A stretch of 42,963 bases of DNA. Source: Bacteroidales bacterium. GTDB taxonomy: Bacteria; Bacteroidota; Bacteroidia; Bacteroidales; UBA932. The position numbers and the translations under genes were made by a program. The first letter of the stretch is position 1. Each line of letters opens with the position of its first letter. Location of the stretch: positions 1-42,963 of the forward strand of contig JAFUUB010000070.1 of the NCBI GenBank assembly GCA_017483985.1, read 5' to 3'. Positions 7,987 through 16,932 of the stretch are shown here, one piece after another. The notes under the pieces were generated by a model that had not been told where the DNA came from, did not search any database, and saw nothing but the letters and a program-made list of their open reading frames with translations.

Positions 7987-9744
7987 TTAATTATTGTATT
8001 TCCAATCTTTTTCGTTTTTCAGCGGCAGGCGTTTCCGGTATTTCCGGAGCTGCCGGTAATGGTTTTTCAGGGCTTTCTCCCCGGCCGTCTCAACCAATCG
8101 CTGCGGCAGGAAATTCCCCGTCAGTTCATCCAGGATCCGCCGCTCCTGCACGGGGTCCGACAAGGCATCCGGGACATCCAGAAGGGCCTCCATGACGAAC
8201 CGGACCGTCTGTTTGCGGACCTTGTCCTCTACGGGCCGGCCGTCGGTCACCCCGCCGATGTTGGACAAAGCCAGGAAGAGATAGCGGTAATAATAGGTGC
8301 GGAGCAAACCGGTGCGATGGGCATCCAGGCCGTCCAGCTCCAGCAGCGACCGGCAATTGGCCACGCCGGCGGCGCTGGAGCGCAGCAGGTCGTCGCCGAG
8401 GGATTCCGGCTGGGCGGAGGGATCGGGAGAGATGGCGGCGCTGCGGTTCGGCTCGAAACGGCAGTAGGGTCCCGGGACCGGCGGGTCGTCACCATATCCG
8501 CAGGCGATGGCGTAATAATCATAGGGACCGAGCCGGGGCGGCAACAGTCCTACGCCCGCCGCGACATCGGCGGCCGTGGCCAGGTGGTTGAACCGGGCAT
8601 AATCCATCACGGAAGCGGCGGTACCGAAGCGCCGGGTGAAGGAAACGCTCCGCAGGGAATCCGCCGGATAGGCGAACGAGGCGCCCATGTTGTGGCTCAG
8701 GCCCAGGACATGGCCCATCTCATGGCAGATGGAATAGCGGATCATGGGGCCCAGCATCTCCATCGGATACTCGCGGAGCCGGGCCTGCGGATCGGCCGCA
8801 CCGGTCTGGACATACCGCCAGTCCCGGAGCCGGTCCACGACCTGGGGCCACCACAGGATGTCTCCCTGCAGGATTTCCCCGCTGCGCGGGTCATACAGGG
8901 CGTCTCCCTTGGCGTTGGCTTCGTCGCTCCCGTCCATGTACCGGACCATGTTCACCAGCGGATCGAGCCGGTCCAGCGACCCGTCTTCCGGTTCGGGACG
9001 GACGGAAATGACGTGCCCGAGTCCGATGGCTTCGAAAGCCTTGTTCCAGTCCTCGATGCCCTCTTTGATATAGGGATACCATTCCTTGGGGAAGGCCTTG
9101 TCTACATAGAAATCGAGGGTCCTCCCACCCCGCAGGTCCCAGCGCTGGGACAGCTGCGACTGGCCGCCCTGCGCCCGCCGGAATTCCACGCCGTTGTACC
9201 CGGCCTTGCGGGGATCCACGCTGCGCGCCGGCATCGGCGTGCGGGGCAGGAAGATCAGGTGGCAGGCCGCCGTCACCTCCAGTCCGTGCGGATAACGATA
9301 ATGGCCGGTGACCTGCAGGTACCGGTCCGTCTGCCGGACGGAGAGGATCTCATGTTCCGAAGCCGGACCCCGCAGCACATTCGGCGGAATGGCCGAGAAC
9401 GGTTCGGGATAGGTTGAGAAAAAGCCCGATATGTCAATCAGATAAGAGGAATCCGTCTCCTCCAGGATCGGGAACGGCGCCGGCTCCCGATGGGGCCTCC
9501 TGGGCCCCCGCCACCGGCGTCCGTCGGCCAGGCTGACCCCGACCGGACGCAGGACGAGCGTCCTGCCCGGTCCGGGCTCGAACTGCATCAGGACCGGCTG
9601 CAGGTTGCGCTGGCCGGCTCCGAACGCCTTCCCGCCGGAACGGTTCACCTCGATGATCCGGGAACCGGCCAGCATGGGGACCCCTACCTGCTCCTTGGGC
9701 AGGTGGAGGCCGAGGGCCAGCACAAGCAGGAGAAGGCCTTTCAT
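7987..9744 (-). CDS. Zinc-dependent metalloprotease (zincin, DUF4953/DUF5117-like)
   Basis: A 585-residue exported protease. The extended zinc-binding motif HEMGHVLGLSH is at 341-351 (ligands H341, H345 and H351, catalytic E342). A Met-turn, SVMDYARFN, follows at about 378-386, the metzincin arrangement. The segment DPRKAGYNGVEFRRAQGG and the C-terminal helical part resemble the Bacteroidetes zinc-dependent metalloproteases that carry DUF5117 and DUF4953. Those are typically around 800 residues, so this copy is short at its N terminus. The N terminus is a hydrophobic signal with no lipobox. Residues about 76-92 are rich in Arg and Pro. The gene starts 4 bases after the preceding lipoprotein gene. 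Its substrate is not known; cleavage of captured protein is an inference from the operon. Confidence 0.85.
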   Translation of the reverse strand: MKGLLLLVLALGLHLPKEQVGVPMLAGSRIIEVNRSGGKAFGAGQRNLQPVLMQFEPGPGRTLVLRPVGVSLADGRRWRGPRRPHREPAPFPILEETDSSYLIDISGFFSTYPEPFSAIPPNVLRGPASEHEILSVRQTDRYLQVTGHYRYPHGLEVTAACHLIFLPRTPMPARSVDPRKAGYNGVEFRRAQGGQSQLSQRWDLRGGRTLDFYVDKAFPKEWYPYIKEGIEDWNKAFEAIGLGHVISVRPEPEDGSLDRLDPLVNMVRYMDGSDEANAKGDALYDPRSGEILQGDILWWPQVVDRLRDWRYVQTGAADPQARLREYPMEMLGPMIRYSICHEMGHVLGLSHNMGASFAYPADSLRSVSFTRRFGTAASVMDYARFNHLATAADVAAGVGLLPPRLGPYDYYAIACGYGDDPPVPGPYCRFEPNRSAAISPDPSAQPESLGDDLLRSSAAGVANCRSLLELDGLDAHRTGLLRTYYYRYLFLALSNIGGVTDGRPVEDKVRKQTVRFVMEALLDVPDALSDPVQERRILDELTGNFLPQRLVETAGEKALKNHYRQLRKYRKRLPLKNEKDWKYNN

Positions 9745-9748
9745 CCGG

Positions 9749-11221
9749 TTATCTGGGCCAGAGTTTATACTCCACTTTCCACATGCCGTCTTCCTCCGTC
9801 AGGTTGAATTTGGTCCGGTCGACGTCCTCCATGAAGAAGGGGTCGTCACAGGTGAACCAGGCCGAGAAAAGCAGTGGCTGGGTGGCGTCGTCCAGGTCGA
9901 ACCGGCCTTCCAGTTTCACCAGTTTCACCGTGATGCGTCCGGTCAGCGCCGCATGCTTCGATGCGAAGATGTCGCCGCCCGTCTCCCGGGAATCCACCTG
10001 CCAGGCCTTTCCGCCTATCACGTCTGCCTGCCATTCATCATAGGAGCCGGTGAGGGCGATGAAAGTCCGGGGTTCCGTCAAGCAGATGCTGCCTTTCCGG
10101 GTCTCGCCCGGATCCAGGACAAACCGCATCAGGGAGTCCACCGGCGAGAACGTACGGGTATTCGCGGCGGCACCGTAATCCAGGATACGGGTCGGATTGG
10201 GACTGCCGTATTTCGGGAAGAATTCCGTGAGCCTGAGGACATTGCCGCCCGGGGAATTCGCCCGGCAGCTCCAGGAGGAATCGAACATGTTCCGGAAATT
10301 GCGCAGGTAGTTGGAGCCGTCCGAGGAGACATACAGGTCTGCCGCCAGGTTGCCGCTCCATTCCCCTTCCGGGGTCTTGATGGCCTGCCGGAGCTGGTAG
10401 CCGGTTCCGTTGTTGAGTGCCGCCGTTTTCCAGAGCGGCGAGAAATCCACCACCGGATCATACAGGTGGATGTCCATCGAGCCCGCTTCGGAGGAGACGA
10501 TATAGGCCCCTTTCTGCGGAAGGAGGGAGAGGGTGGCATGCCGGTCGCAGCCGGATTCGTCTTTCTTCAGGATGCGGACTTCGAAGGAGGTCTTGTCGGC
10601 GCCGGCCGGGAAGGTCACCTGCGTCGTTTCCGTCCCGTCGACCAGGCAGTCCGTGCCCGGGGTCATCCCGTCCAGGTCCAGCTGCAGGGTCAGGTCCCGG
10701 GCCGGGGCCTTGTCGGCCGTAATCTCGAAGGACAGGGTTTCCGCCAGGAAAGGATTCGTCTGGACGGTGCCGTCCGGAGAGGAAAAGTGCAGGATGGGAA
10801 GGATGATCTCCTTGGAAACCAGGATTTTGGCTGCGCATTTACCTTCCGGGTCCACGGTATAGCGGGAGCCGGGAGCCAGGGAGATGCCGATCCAGGATTC
10901 CTCATCCCAGATCTCATCCGGTACCAGGTCGATGTGCAGGCGGGCTTGCGTGTCGCCTTCCGCCACGCTCAACTGATGGGATGCGACACGGTACTGGACG
11001 CCTTCCCGGAGCGAGCCGGAAAAGACCAGCCCGATCTGGAATGCAGCCGGTGCAGGGCGGGAGAAGGGCAGGAGGACGTCCACCCCGCCGGTTTCGGCCG
11101 CCACGGCGTACTGTTCCTCCCCAAAGCCCACTTCGGGGGCGAAGAACCGGTCGTCCTCATTCCCGCGGCAGGCGGTCAGCAAGGCGAGGACGGACAGCAG
11201 CAAAACAGTTATCTTGTTCAT
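9749..11221 (-). CDS. Lipoprotein of unknown function with Calx-beta/DUF1735-like beta domains
   Basis: A 490-residue lipoprotein with signal MNKITVLLLS and lipobox LLTAC (Cys18). The sequence is almost wholly beta-strand in character. Around residues 30-130 and 135-240 are two repeats with an EGDTQARLHIDL-like pattern and an acidic D-E-x-W-D turn, resembling Calx-beta or DUF1735 modules of Bacteroidetes surface lipoproteins. The C-terminal third has no motif I recognise. It sits between the DUF6850 gene (12-base gap) and the metalloprotease gene (4-base gap), so it is co-transcribed with them and probably sits on the outer membrane. A binding role is inferred only from position and domain style. 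Confidence 0.7.
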   Translation of the reverse strand: MNKITVLLLSVLALLTACRGNEDDRFFAPEVGFGEEQYAVAAETGGVDVLLPFSRPAPAAFQIGLVFSGSLREGVQYRVASHQLSVAEGDTQARLHIDLVPDEIWDEESWIGISLAPGSRYTVDPEGKCAAKILVSKEIILPILHFSSPDGTVQTNPFLAETLSFEITADKAPARDLTLQLDLDGMTPGTDCLVDGTETTQVTFPAGADKTSFEVRILKKDESGCDRHATLSLLPQKGAYIVSSEAGSMDIHLYDPVVDFSPLWKTAALNNGTGYQLRQAIKTPEGEWSGNLAADLYVSSDGSNYLRNFRNMFDSSWSCRANSPGGNVLRLTEFFPKYGSPNPTRILDYGAAANTRTFSPVDSLMRFVLDPGETRKGSICLTEPRTFIALTGSYDEWQADVIGGKAWQVDSRETGGDIFASKHAALTGRITVKLVKLEGRFDLDDATQPLLFSAWFTCDDPFFMEDVDRTKFNLTEEDGMWKVEYKLWPR

Positions 11222-11233
11222 AATCGGATCTTA

Positions 11234-12793
11234 TTAGAATGTGAAGAGGCCGACGGCCAGGGAGATACGGGACAGGCTGCCTTCCCCGGAGGCTTTCTGC
11301 AGGCCGCCGTCCAGCCGGACATAGCCGTTGGCCCAGCCGCCCTTGCCCAGGTTCAGCGGGAATTGCCAGGTCAGGGAAGCGCTGGCGTCCAGGTAGTCCT
11401 TTCCATAGTAAACGCTGTCCGGGACGAGGACTTCCTGGGTGTACAGGTTGTCCTCCTGCAGGGACAGGGTGGTGTCCCGGTGCAGGTATCCTCCGGCAAC
11501 GGCTTCCAGCCGGACCTTATGGCCGCCGCGCTCCAGCAGCCGGGCGGAACCTTCGACGGAGCCGCTCCAGCCGGAGGCATCGAAGCGGGATTCCGGCAGG
11601 TAGCAATGCTTGCCGAAACCGGCATAACCGCCCCGGATCCCGGCGCTCCAGCGATAATCCGTTCCGCTGAATCCGCCGTACAGCCGGTAGCGCAGCGAGG
11701 CCTCCGCCTGCCGCAGCATGTACCGGTTCTTGTAGGTATACAGGGTCACCCAGGTTTCGGTCGTCGCGCCGGTCTCGGGATCCTTTTCGCTGGTCAGTTC
11801 CTGCAGGTACTCGTCGGCACCGCCGTCGGTCAGGGTGCCTTCCAGGTGCCAGTGGTGCAGCAGGGTGGCCCCGCGCAGGGTCATGTCGAACAAACCGTTG
11901 TATTTGAAATTGTTATAGGAGCCTGGGCTTTGTTTCTTATCCGCAAAGGCATCCAGTTTCCCGTATTCCATGCCGCCGCTGACCAGCAGGCTTACCGCCC
12001 CTTCGGCATAGGAGTAGGACAGGTCGCCCAGGAAGCGGCCGCCGACGAACTGGCGCTTGAAGCCGCTGTATGCCGAAATGGCCCCGTCGATGCGGTCCAG
12101 GCCGGACATCTTGTAGTAATACAGGTTCGGGTAGGACTGGATGGTGGTCAGGTTGGACAGTTTCTCCTTGGCGTGGCCATACCCGGCGTCCAGGCCGATG
12201 TGGTGGCTGCCGAAGGTCAGGAGCACCGACGGAACGACCTGCCAGTCCAGGAATCCCGTCCGGGGGCGGGGATCCCGCAGGCCGGAGATGTCCGCCACGC
12301 GGTACTGCGTGCGGACGCCGAAGGAGACCTTGTCCCAAAGCGGGGCGGTATACAGGTCGAACGTCAGGCCGCAGTTGTGCTTGCTGTAGTCCTTGGCCAC
12401 TGAGCTGCCGTAGATATACGGGATGGAGAACCACGGGTCCATCACGTCGGACCACTTGCGGTCCTTCTCCCGGTCCAGGTCATAGTGGAAGGAGCCCTTC
12501 ATGAAAAGCTTGTCGCTGAAGGAGTCATAGCGAAGCGTGGAGAAACGGAAGCCCAGATTGCTCTCGCCTTGCTGGGCCAGGTGGAAGTCGCCGGCCTCGC
12601 GGTGCAGGCCGAGTTCGGTACGGCTGCCGGCGGAAGGCTGGAACAGGCCCATGCCGGCCGCGTTATGGGTCTGTGCGAACGGCTGGAACAGGTCCTCCAG
12701 CGTCTGGCGTTCGAAATCAGACGGACGGGATTCCTGGGCGGCGGCGGTCAGGCCGGCGGCCAGGAGGATGGACAGGATGACGGTCTTTCTCAT
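11234..12793 (-). CDS. DUF6850-like outer-membrane beta-barrel protein
   Basis: A 519-residue protein with a clear Sec signal ending TAAAQ near residue 20 and no lipobox. The rest is alternating amphipathic strands rich in Tyr, Gly and Trp, ending in the aromatic C terminus SLAVGLFTF, typical of outer-membrane barrels. The overall pattern (early LEDLFQPFAQTHNAAGMGLF, later repeated YSYAEG and GGYAGFGKH-like strands) resembles DUF6850 proteins of Bacteroidetes, which have no assigned function. Its ATG overlaps the stop of the upstream DUF4876 gene as ATGA, so the two are translationally coupled and probably work together, perhaps as a channel or scaffold beside the TonB receptor. Confidence 0.75.
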   Translation of the reverse strand: MRKTVILSILLAAGLTAAAQESRPSDFERQTLEDLFQPFAQTHNAAGMGLFQPSAGSRTELGLHREAGDFHLAQQGESNLGFRFSTLRYDSFSDKLFMKGSFHYDLDREKDRKWSDVMDPWFSIPYIYGSSVAKDYSKHNCGLTFDLYTAPLWDKVSFGVRTQYRVADISGLRDPRPRTGFLDWQVVPSVLLTFGSHHIGLDAGYGHAKEKLSNLTTIQSYPNLYYYKMSGLDRIDGAISAYSGFKRQFVGGRFLGDLSYSYAEGAVSLLVSGGMEYGKLDAFADKKQSPGSYNNFKYNGLFDMTLRGATLLHHWHLEGTLTDGGADEYLQELTSEKDPETGATTETWVTLYTYKNRYMLRQAEASLRYRLYGGFSGTDYRWSAGIRGGYAGFGKHCYLPESRFDASGWSGSVEGSARLLERGGHKVRLEAVAGGYLHRDTTLSLQEDNLYTQEVLVPDSVYYGKDYLDASASLTWQFPLNLGKGGWANGYVRLDGGLQKASGEGSLSRISLAVGLFTF

Positions 12794-14004
12794 TGCAGGC
12801 CCTCCTTTTCATAATTGCGCGGCGTCGGATCGGTGCAGACCGTGAAATCCGCCGAGCTGTTGTTTGTATCCGCCAGGTAGACGCGGCCTCCCTCCGTGCG
12901 GGAGACCTTCCGCTCCACCGACTCATGGTTGTAGCCGTTCACGGCCGTGATCACCGCGTATCCGGCATCGATGTCGTCCTGGAGCCGCTTCGTATTCACG
13001 TCCGGCGCGGTCTGGGCGGGTTTGCGCAGGCACTCGACCCCGTCGATGACCACCGACTTGTGGACCCGGCGGAACATCTCGCCCGAAGTCTTGCCCCGCT
13101 GGTAGACCTCCGGCCAGGAGAGGACGTCTTCATCGGTCTCGAACAGGACCACGGCATTGGGACCGCCGCTGATCAGGTTCAGCACCTGGATGTTCGTCGA
13201 GTTGGAGATCAGCGGCAGCATCGGTACGTCCGGATTGCCGGAGCCCTCGATGGCCTTGACTTCGAAATCGGCCCGGGACAGGTCGACGGAGGTGGCGGCG
13301 CTCTCGATATGATTCCGCGCGCTCTTGGCCGCAACCACGATGCTGCCTCCCGGCTGGACCGGATAATCCGTGCCGCCGCCGGGGAACCGGACAATCTGGC
13401 GCATGTAGATGGAATCCGGATTGTCCTTGGCGGGATAGGCTGCCGGAGAGACCGACTCGGCAAGGCCCAGGTATTTCCCGTCGATATAGAGGACTTCGTC
13501 CGAGTTGTTGAAGATTTCCACGTAGGAATCCGTCGTATAGGTCCGGTCCATGTTGTCCCTGGTGCCGGAGTAGTAGACCTTCGAGATCAGCAGCCCCTTG
13601 AGGATTGCGGCGGTCAGGTCGATCTGCATGTCCCTCGCCTCGAAGAAGCGCTGGTTCATCAGGGATACGCCCACCATCACCCGCGCATTGTCTTCCATGG
13701 GTACCGGCTCTTTCAGGAGCGCCTTGTATTGGGCGCCGGTCAGTTCCATGCCGGTCACGATATCGTAGATGCCGGGAACGACCGAACCCACGGTCACCAT
13801 GCCGCAGATATCGGTCTCGAATTCGTAATCCATCGCTCCCCGCAGGTAGACCTTCTGCCCGGCGTACTGTGCGCTCGGACGGCATTCCTGGGGCATGGTG
13901 AATTCCAGGAGGAAGGCTTCCGTGCCCACCGGGGCCTCACGGCGGCAGGACAGGGCGCCCAGTGCCATCGCGAAGGCTGTCATAAGTATGATTGTTCTTT
14001 TCAT
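12790..14004 (-). CDS. DUF4876-like lipoprotein
   Basis: A 404-residue lipoprotein with signal MKRTIILMTA and lipobox GALSC (Cys20). After an N-terminal beta domain (about 25-130) comes a lamin-tail-like core with YVEIFNNSDEVLYIDGKYL, followed by SGEMFRRVHKSVVIDGVECL. This layout resembles DUF4876 proteins of the Bacteroidetes. An ATG six codons upstream is in frame, but the lipoprotein signal starts at 14004. The gene begins 4 bases after the TonB receptor stop and overlaps the next gene by ATGA. Its position directly after the receptor is where a SusD partner would stand in a polysaccharide locus, so it may be the receptor's surface lipoprotein partner; this is an inference. Confidence 0.75.
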   Translation of the reverse strand: MKRTIILMTAFAMALGALSCRREAPVGTEAFLLEFTMPQECRPSAQYAGQKVYLRGAMDYEFETDICGMVTVGSVVPGIYDIVTGMELTGAQYKALLKEPVPMEDNARVMVGVSLMNQRFFEARDMQIDLTAAILKGLLISKVYYSGTRDNMDRTYTTDSYVEIFNNSDEVLYIDGKYLGLAESVSPAAYPAKDNPDSIYMRQIVRFPGGGTDYPVQPGGSIVVAAKSARNHIESAATSVDLSRADFEVKAIEGSGNPDVPMLPLISNSTNIQVLNLISGGPNAVVLFETDEDVLSWPEVYQRGKTSGEMFRRVHKSVVIDGVECLRKPAQTAPDVNTKRLQDDIDAGYAVITAVNGYNHESVERKVSRTEGGRVYLADTNNSSADFTVCTDPTPRNYEKEGLQ

Positions 14005-14008
14005 CTTC

Positions 14009-16780
14009 CTAAATCTTGACAAACATTTCGACGCCGAAGGAGAAGGTCCCGGTGTTCCGTTCCGTCAAGGTGCCGGAATAGGAACTGGACTGGTACGGCA
14101 TATAATAGAAAGCGTTGTTGACGAAGAACGAGAAACCGAAGTTCTTGGAGACGTCTTTGGTCAGGCGCAGGTTCATCAGCCAGATGGCCGGCTGGGTAAC
14201 CGGCTGGCTGTCAGCCGGATTCTTTCTTTGCGCCGACAGCAGGATCCCTTTGATGCGGGTTTCGGGGTCGTCCAGCATCGCCTGGGTGATCTCATGGTAG
14301 GACAGGTCCGTGTCGATCCACGCGAACGGGTCGCTCTTCTGGTTCGTGGTGTGTCGGTAGGAATAGAAAACGACCTGGTTCGAGGCCGAGATGACCATCT
14401 TCATCCGCGGGATGTTACACACCAGCCGCAGGTTCGCGCTGAACCGCCGGTCGATGTTCTTCTGCAGTCCGGTCGGATACTCCAGTTTGAACGGAGGCGT
14501 ATTGGAACCGCCCTGGGCATAGACCGAGCCGGCCGGGATGCCCGCCGGGCTGGAGAAATTGCGTCCCACGTTCCAGGTCTGCGTCTCCATGTAGGCGCCG
14601 CTCAGCAGGACGCTGGTGCGGATGGGCTTGATCTGGCCCAGGTTCACATCGAACTCCACGCCCCGGTCCAGGCTGGCCTGGGTGTTGCCGATCCGTCCGC
14701 TGGTCGTAAAGACGGTATCCACCCGCGCCGGATTCTTCCAGTCGATGTAAGGCCGTCCTTCTTCGTCCAGGAGGATGCCTTTGACCGCCGTATAGTAGTT
14801 GGAGTAATAGACGCTGTATTCCGTAAGGTTGCCGAAGCCGTTCTTCATGTAATCCCGGTAGGCCACCACGGAAACGGACATTCCGTTGGGAAAGTTCATG
14901 TCGAAGCCCACTTCCGACTTGCTGTTGGTCGCGTTCTTGAGGGCATTGTTCCGCTCGACTTCCACCACGCGGGTGTCATAGACGACCATCTGCCGGCTCG
15001 CTTCGGACGGCAGGTAGGAGGCCGCTTCCCGGTCGGTGTATTTCGGTTCCGGATACAGGTGCGACAGGCCCGGGGTCTTGTTGCTCTGGCCCCAGCCGCC
15101 GCGCAGCGTCAGCCACGGGGTCAGCTTCAGGGCGCCGTTGAAGCGCGGCGAGACCGAATGGACCTGCTCCGGCAGGCCGGGCTGCAGCATGTCGAAGCGG
15201 ACGCCGCCCTGCACCTTGAGCTCCACGGTCTTGCCGATCGACCAGGTCAGGTTGTCCTCGAAATAGGCCGAGGCCTGGTTCAGCGCCGGAATGTCGTAAT
15301 AGGGACGCGGACGGCCGTTGCTGGTGGGCCGCAACGGCATGAAGTCATCGTCGTTGTAGAACCCGCGGGCCTTGTTGGATTCCCGGCGGTATTCCACGCC
15401 CATGTTGAAGCGCTGCCGGACCGTCTCGGTATTGGCCGTGAAGACGTTGCCCGCCTTGGCGTAGAAATTCCGCGGCCGGGAAACGGTGCCGCCGCCGGCC
15501 CGGTAGGACTCCGTGATGTACGGGACCCGGTAATAGCCGTCGGTCAGCGAGGTGATGACCGCCAGTCCGCCCCCGGCCGGGACGATGCTGGAAGTCCGGC
15601 TGTCGGAATTGGTCAGCGTGAAGCCGAGCGCATAGGTCAGGGAACGTGACAGCGGCTTGTTCAGCGAGAGGCGGCCGTTGTGGGTCAGACGCAGCGTATA
15701 CTGCTCCTGGCTGGTTTCGGTCCCCTCGACCAGCAGGTCGGGATCGCTGGTGCGCAGGTCTACGATGCTGTTGACATTGAACTTCGTCGTTGAGGACCAG
15801 ACCCCCATCGTGTTGCTGTACGTGACACCGCCGCTGATCCGGTCGAAGGAACGGTTCTTGACCCGCGGGTCGCCCGACGCCCGCGCATAATCGGCGTTGA
15901 CGTTCAGGCTTCCGGCTTTCTTGCTGAATTTCCAGCCTTTCCCGAGCGAGGTGTTGAGCGTGGTCGGATTGACCTTTGCACGCACTTCGAACGGGGTGTA
16001 GCCGGCTTTGGTGTTCACGATGACCGCACCGGAGGTCAGGTCGCCGTATTCCGCCGACGGGATGCCCCGGATGACCTCGACGGACTCGATGTTGTCGGCA
16101 CTGATCTGCCGCAGGTCCACGCCCGCGCCGCCGCTGGAGCCGCTGACCTTGTCGGAAAGGGAGGCATTGTCGGAAAGCGGAACGCCGTCCATCAGGATGG
16201 AGGTACCGAAGGCATTGTTGGCCGTGGCACTGCTGAGGGTGCGGATGGTCAGTTTCTCCTCCGAGGTCATGTCCGAGGAAGTCATCAGCTGGCCCGGCAG
16301 GAGCTGCATGATGTCCTTCAGGCTGGTTGCCTGGAGGTGGTCGATCGCCATACGTCCGATGCTGGAGCTGGTGGAGGAACCGGCGGCGCTGGATTTCGCC
16401 GTCACCACGACCTCTTCGAGGGCGAGGGTGGATTCCTGGATCCGCACCGTGAAGGCCGTATCGGTCTGGAAACGGAACTTGGCCGTATAATCCTCATACC
16501 CCAGCATCTGGATGGACAGCGTCGCTTCGCCGGCGGGGACTTTCTCCATCCGGGCGGAACCGTCTGCGTCGGTGATGGCGAAGATGCCATAATCGGTCAG
16601 CAGGCAGGCCGCACCGGGAACGGGTTGTCCGTCGGTGTCGGAAAGGACGGTCAGATGTACGGTCAAGGATTTTGCCCGGGATTGGGCGGTGGCTAGGTTC
16701 CCATGAAACAGAAGGGCCATGGACAGGAAAACTGCCAGAGCCCGGGGGAAAAGAGAGATTCCCGGAAACTTTTGATTCAT
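14009..16780 (-). CDS. TonB-dependent outer-membrane receptor (no SusD partner)
   Basis: A 923-residue receptor. A signal peptide ends at about residue 33 (NLATAQ). A carboxypeptidase-regulatory-like domain follows (about 37-120), then a TonB-box-like EEVVVTAKSS, a Ser-rich linker and the plug (LKDIMQLLPGQLMTS to SAEYGDLTSGAVIVNT). The barrel reaches a C-terminal aromatic end, SFGVEMFVKI. It differs from SusC proteins in the plug: EYGDLTSG replaces the LYG-x-x-AANG-x-x-x-ITTKKG signature, and no susD follows. An upstream in-frame start at 16912 overlaps the promoter, so 16780 is used. It heads a tightly spaced operon of six genes. The ligand is unknown; the downstream protease and binding lipoproteins point to protein or peptide capture. 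Confidence 0.88.
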   Translation of the reverse strand: MNQKFPGISLFPRALAVFLSMALLFHGNLATAQSRAKSLTVHLTVLSDTDGQPVPGAACLLTDYGIFAITDADGSARMEKVPAGEATLSIQMLGYEDYTAKFRFQTDTAFTVRIQESTLALEEVVVTAKSSAAGSSTSSSIGRMAIDHLQATSLKDIMQLLPGQLMTSSDMTSEEKLTIRTLSSATANNAFGTSILMDGVPLSDNASLSDKVSGSSGGAGVDLRQISADNIESVEVIRGIPSAEYGDLTSGAVIVNTKAGYTPFEVRAKVNPTTLNTSLGKGWKFSKKAGSLNVNADYARASGDPRVKNRSFDRISGGVTYSNTMGVWSSTTKFNVNSIVDLRTSDPDLLVEGTETSQEQYTLRLTHNGRLSLNKPLSRSLTYALGFTLTNSDSRTSSIVPAGGGLAVITSLTDGYYRVPYITESYRAGGGTVSRPRNFYAKAGNVFTANTETVRQRFNMGVEYRRESNKARGFYNDDDFMPLRPTSNGRPRPYYDIPALNQASAYFEDNLTWSIGKTVELKVQGGVRFDMLQPGLPEQVHSVSPRFNGALKLTPWLTLRGGWGQSNKTPGLSHLYPEPKYTDREAASYLPSEASRQMVVYDTRVVEVERNNALKNATNSKSEVGFDMNFPNGMSVSVVAYRDYMKNGFGNLTEYSVYYSNYYTAVKGILLDEEGRPYIDWKNPARVDTVFTTSGRIGNTQASLDRGVEFDVNLGQIKPIRTSVLLSGAYMETQTWNVGRNFSSPAGIPAGSVYAQGGSNTPPFKLEYPTGLQKNIDRRFSANLRLVCNIPRMKMVISASNQVVFYSYRHTTNQKSDPFAWIDTDLSYHEITQAMLDDPETRIKGILLSAQRKNPADSQPVTQPAIWLMNLRLTKDVSKNFGFSFFVNNAFYYMPYQSSSYSGTLTERNTGTFSFGVEMFVKI

Positions 16781-16881
16781 AAGTAATTCATTCAGGGAGG
16801 AAAAAAACGGCGAAAAAATCTTCCTGTCAGAACTTGATTCCGATTGAATCGGCCATTTTTCCGTCCCATTTTGGATAGCTG

Positions 16882-16912
16882 CAAAGGTCGGATAATAAAA
16901 TGAATAAAACAA
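16882..16912 (-). promoter_or_regulatory. Candidate promoter of the TonB-receptor operon
   Basis: On the minus strand TTG (16912-16910), 20 bases, then GACCTTTG (16889-16882). The -7 element departs from TAnnTTTG at its second half-site only in T-to-G and keeps CTTTG, while the spacing is exact. Transcription would start near 16875, leaving a leader of about 95 bases before the ATG at 16780. Confidence 0.45.
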
Positions 16913-16919
16913 AACATAT

Positions 16920-16927
16920 TATCTTTG
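16920..16927 (+). promoter_or_regulatory. -7 box of the M15 peptidase gene, almost touching its start codon
   Basis: TATCTTTG lies only 5 bases before the ATG at 16933. With transcription starting a few bases past the box, the mRNA would have little or no leader. No -33 TTTG is seen at the usual spacing. Confidence 0.5.
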
Positions 16928-16932
16928 CAGCC

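Noticed and set aside
9605..12403. A 932-codon open frame on the plus strand, antisense to the DUF6850 and lipoprotein genes; similar long antisense frames at 841-2850, 12793-14019, 29787-32078 and 19114-21642.
   Set aside because: They overlap well-supported genes wholly, lack family motifs and signals, and are a common by-product of G+C-rich codon use.
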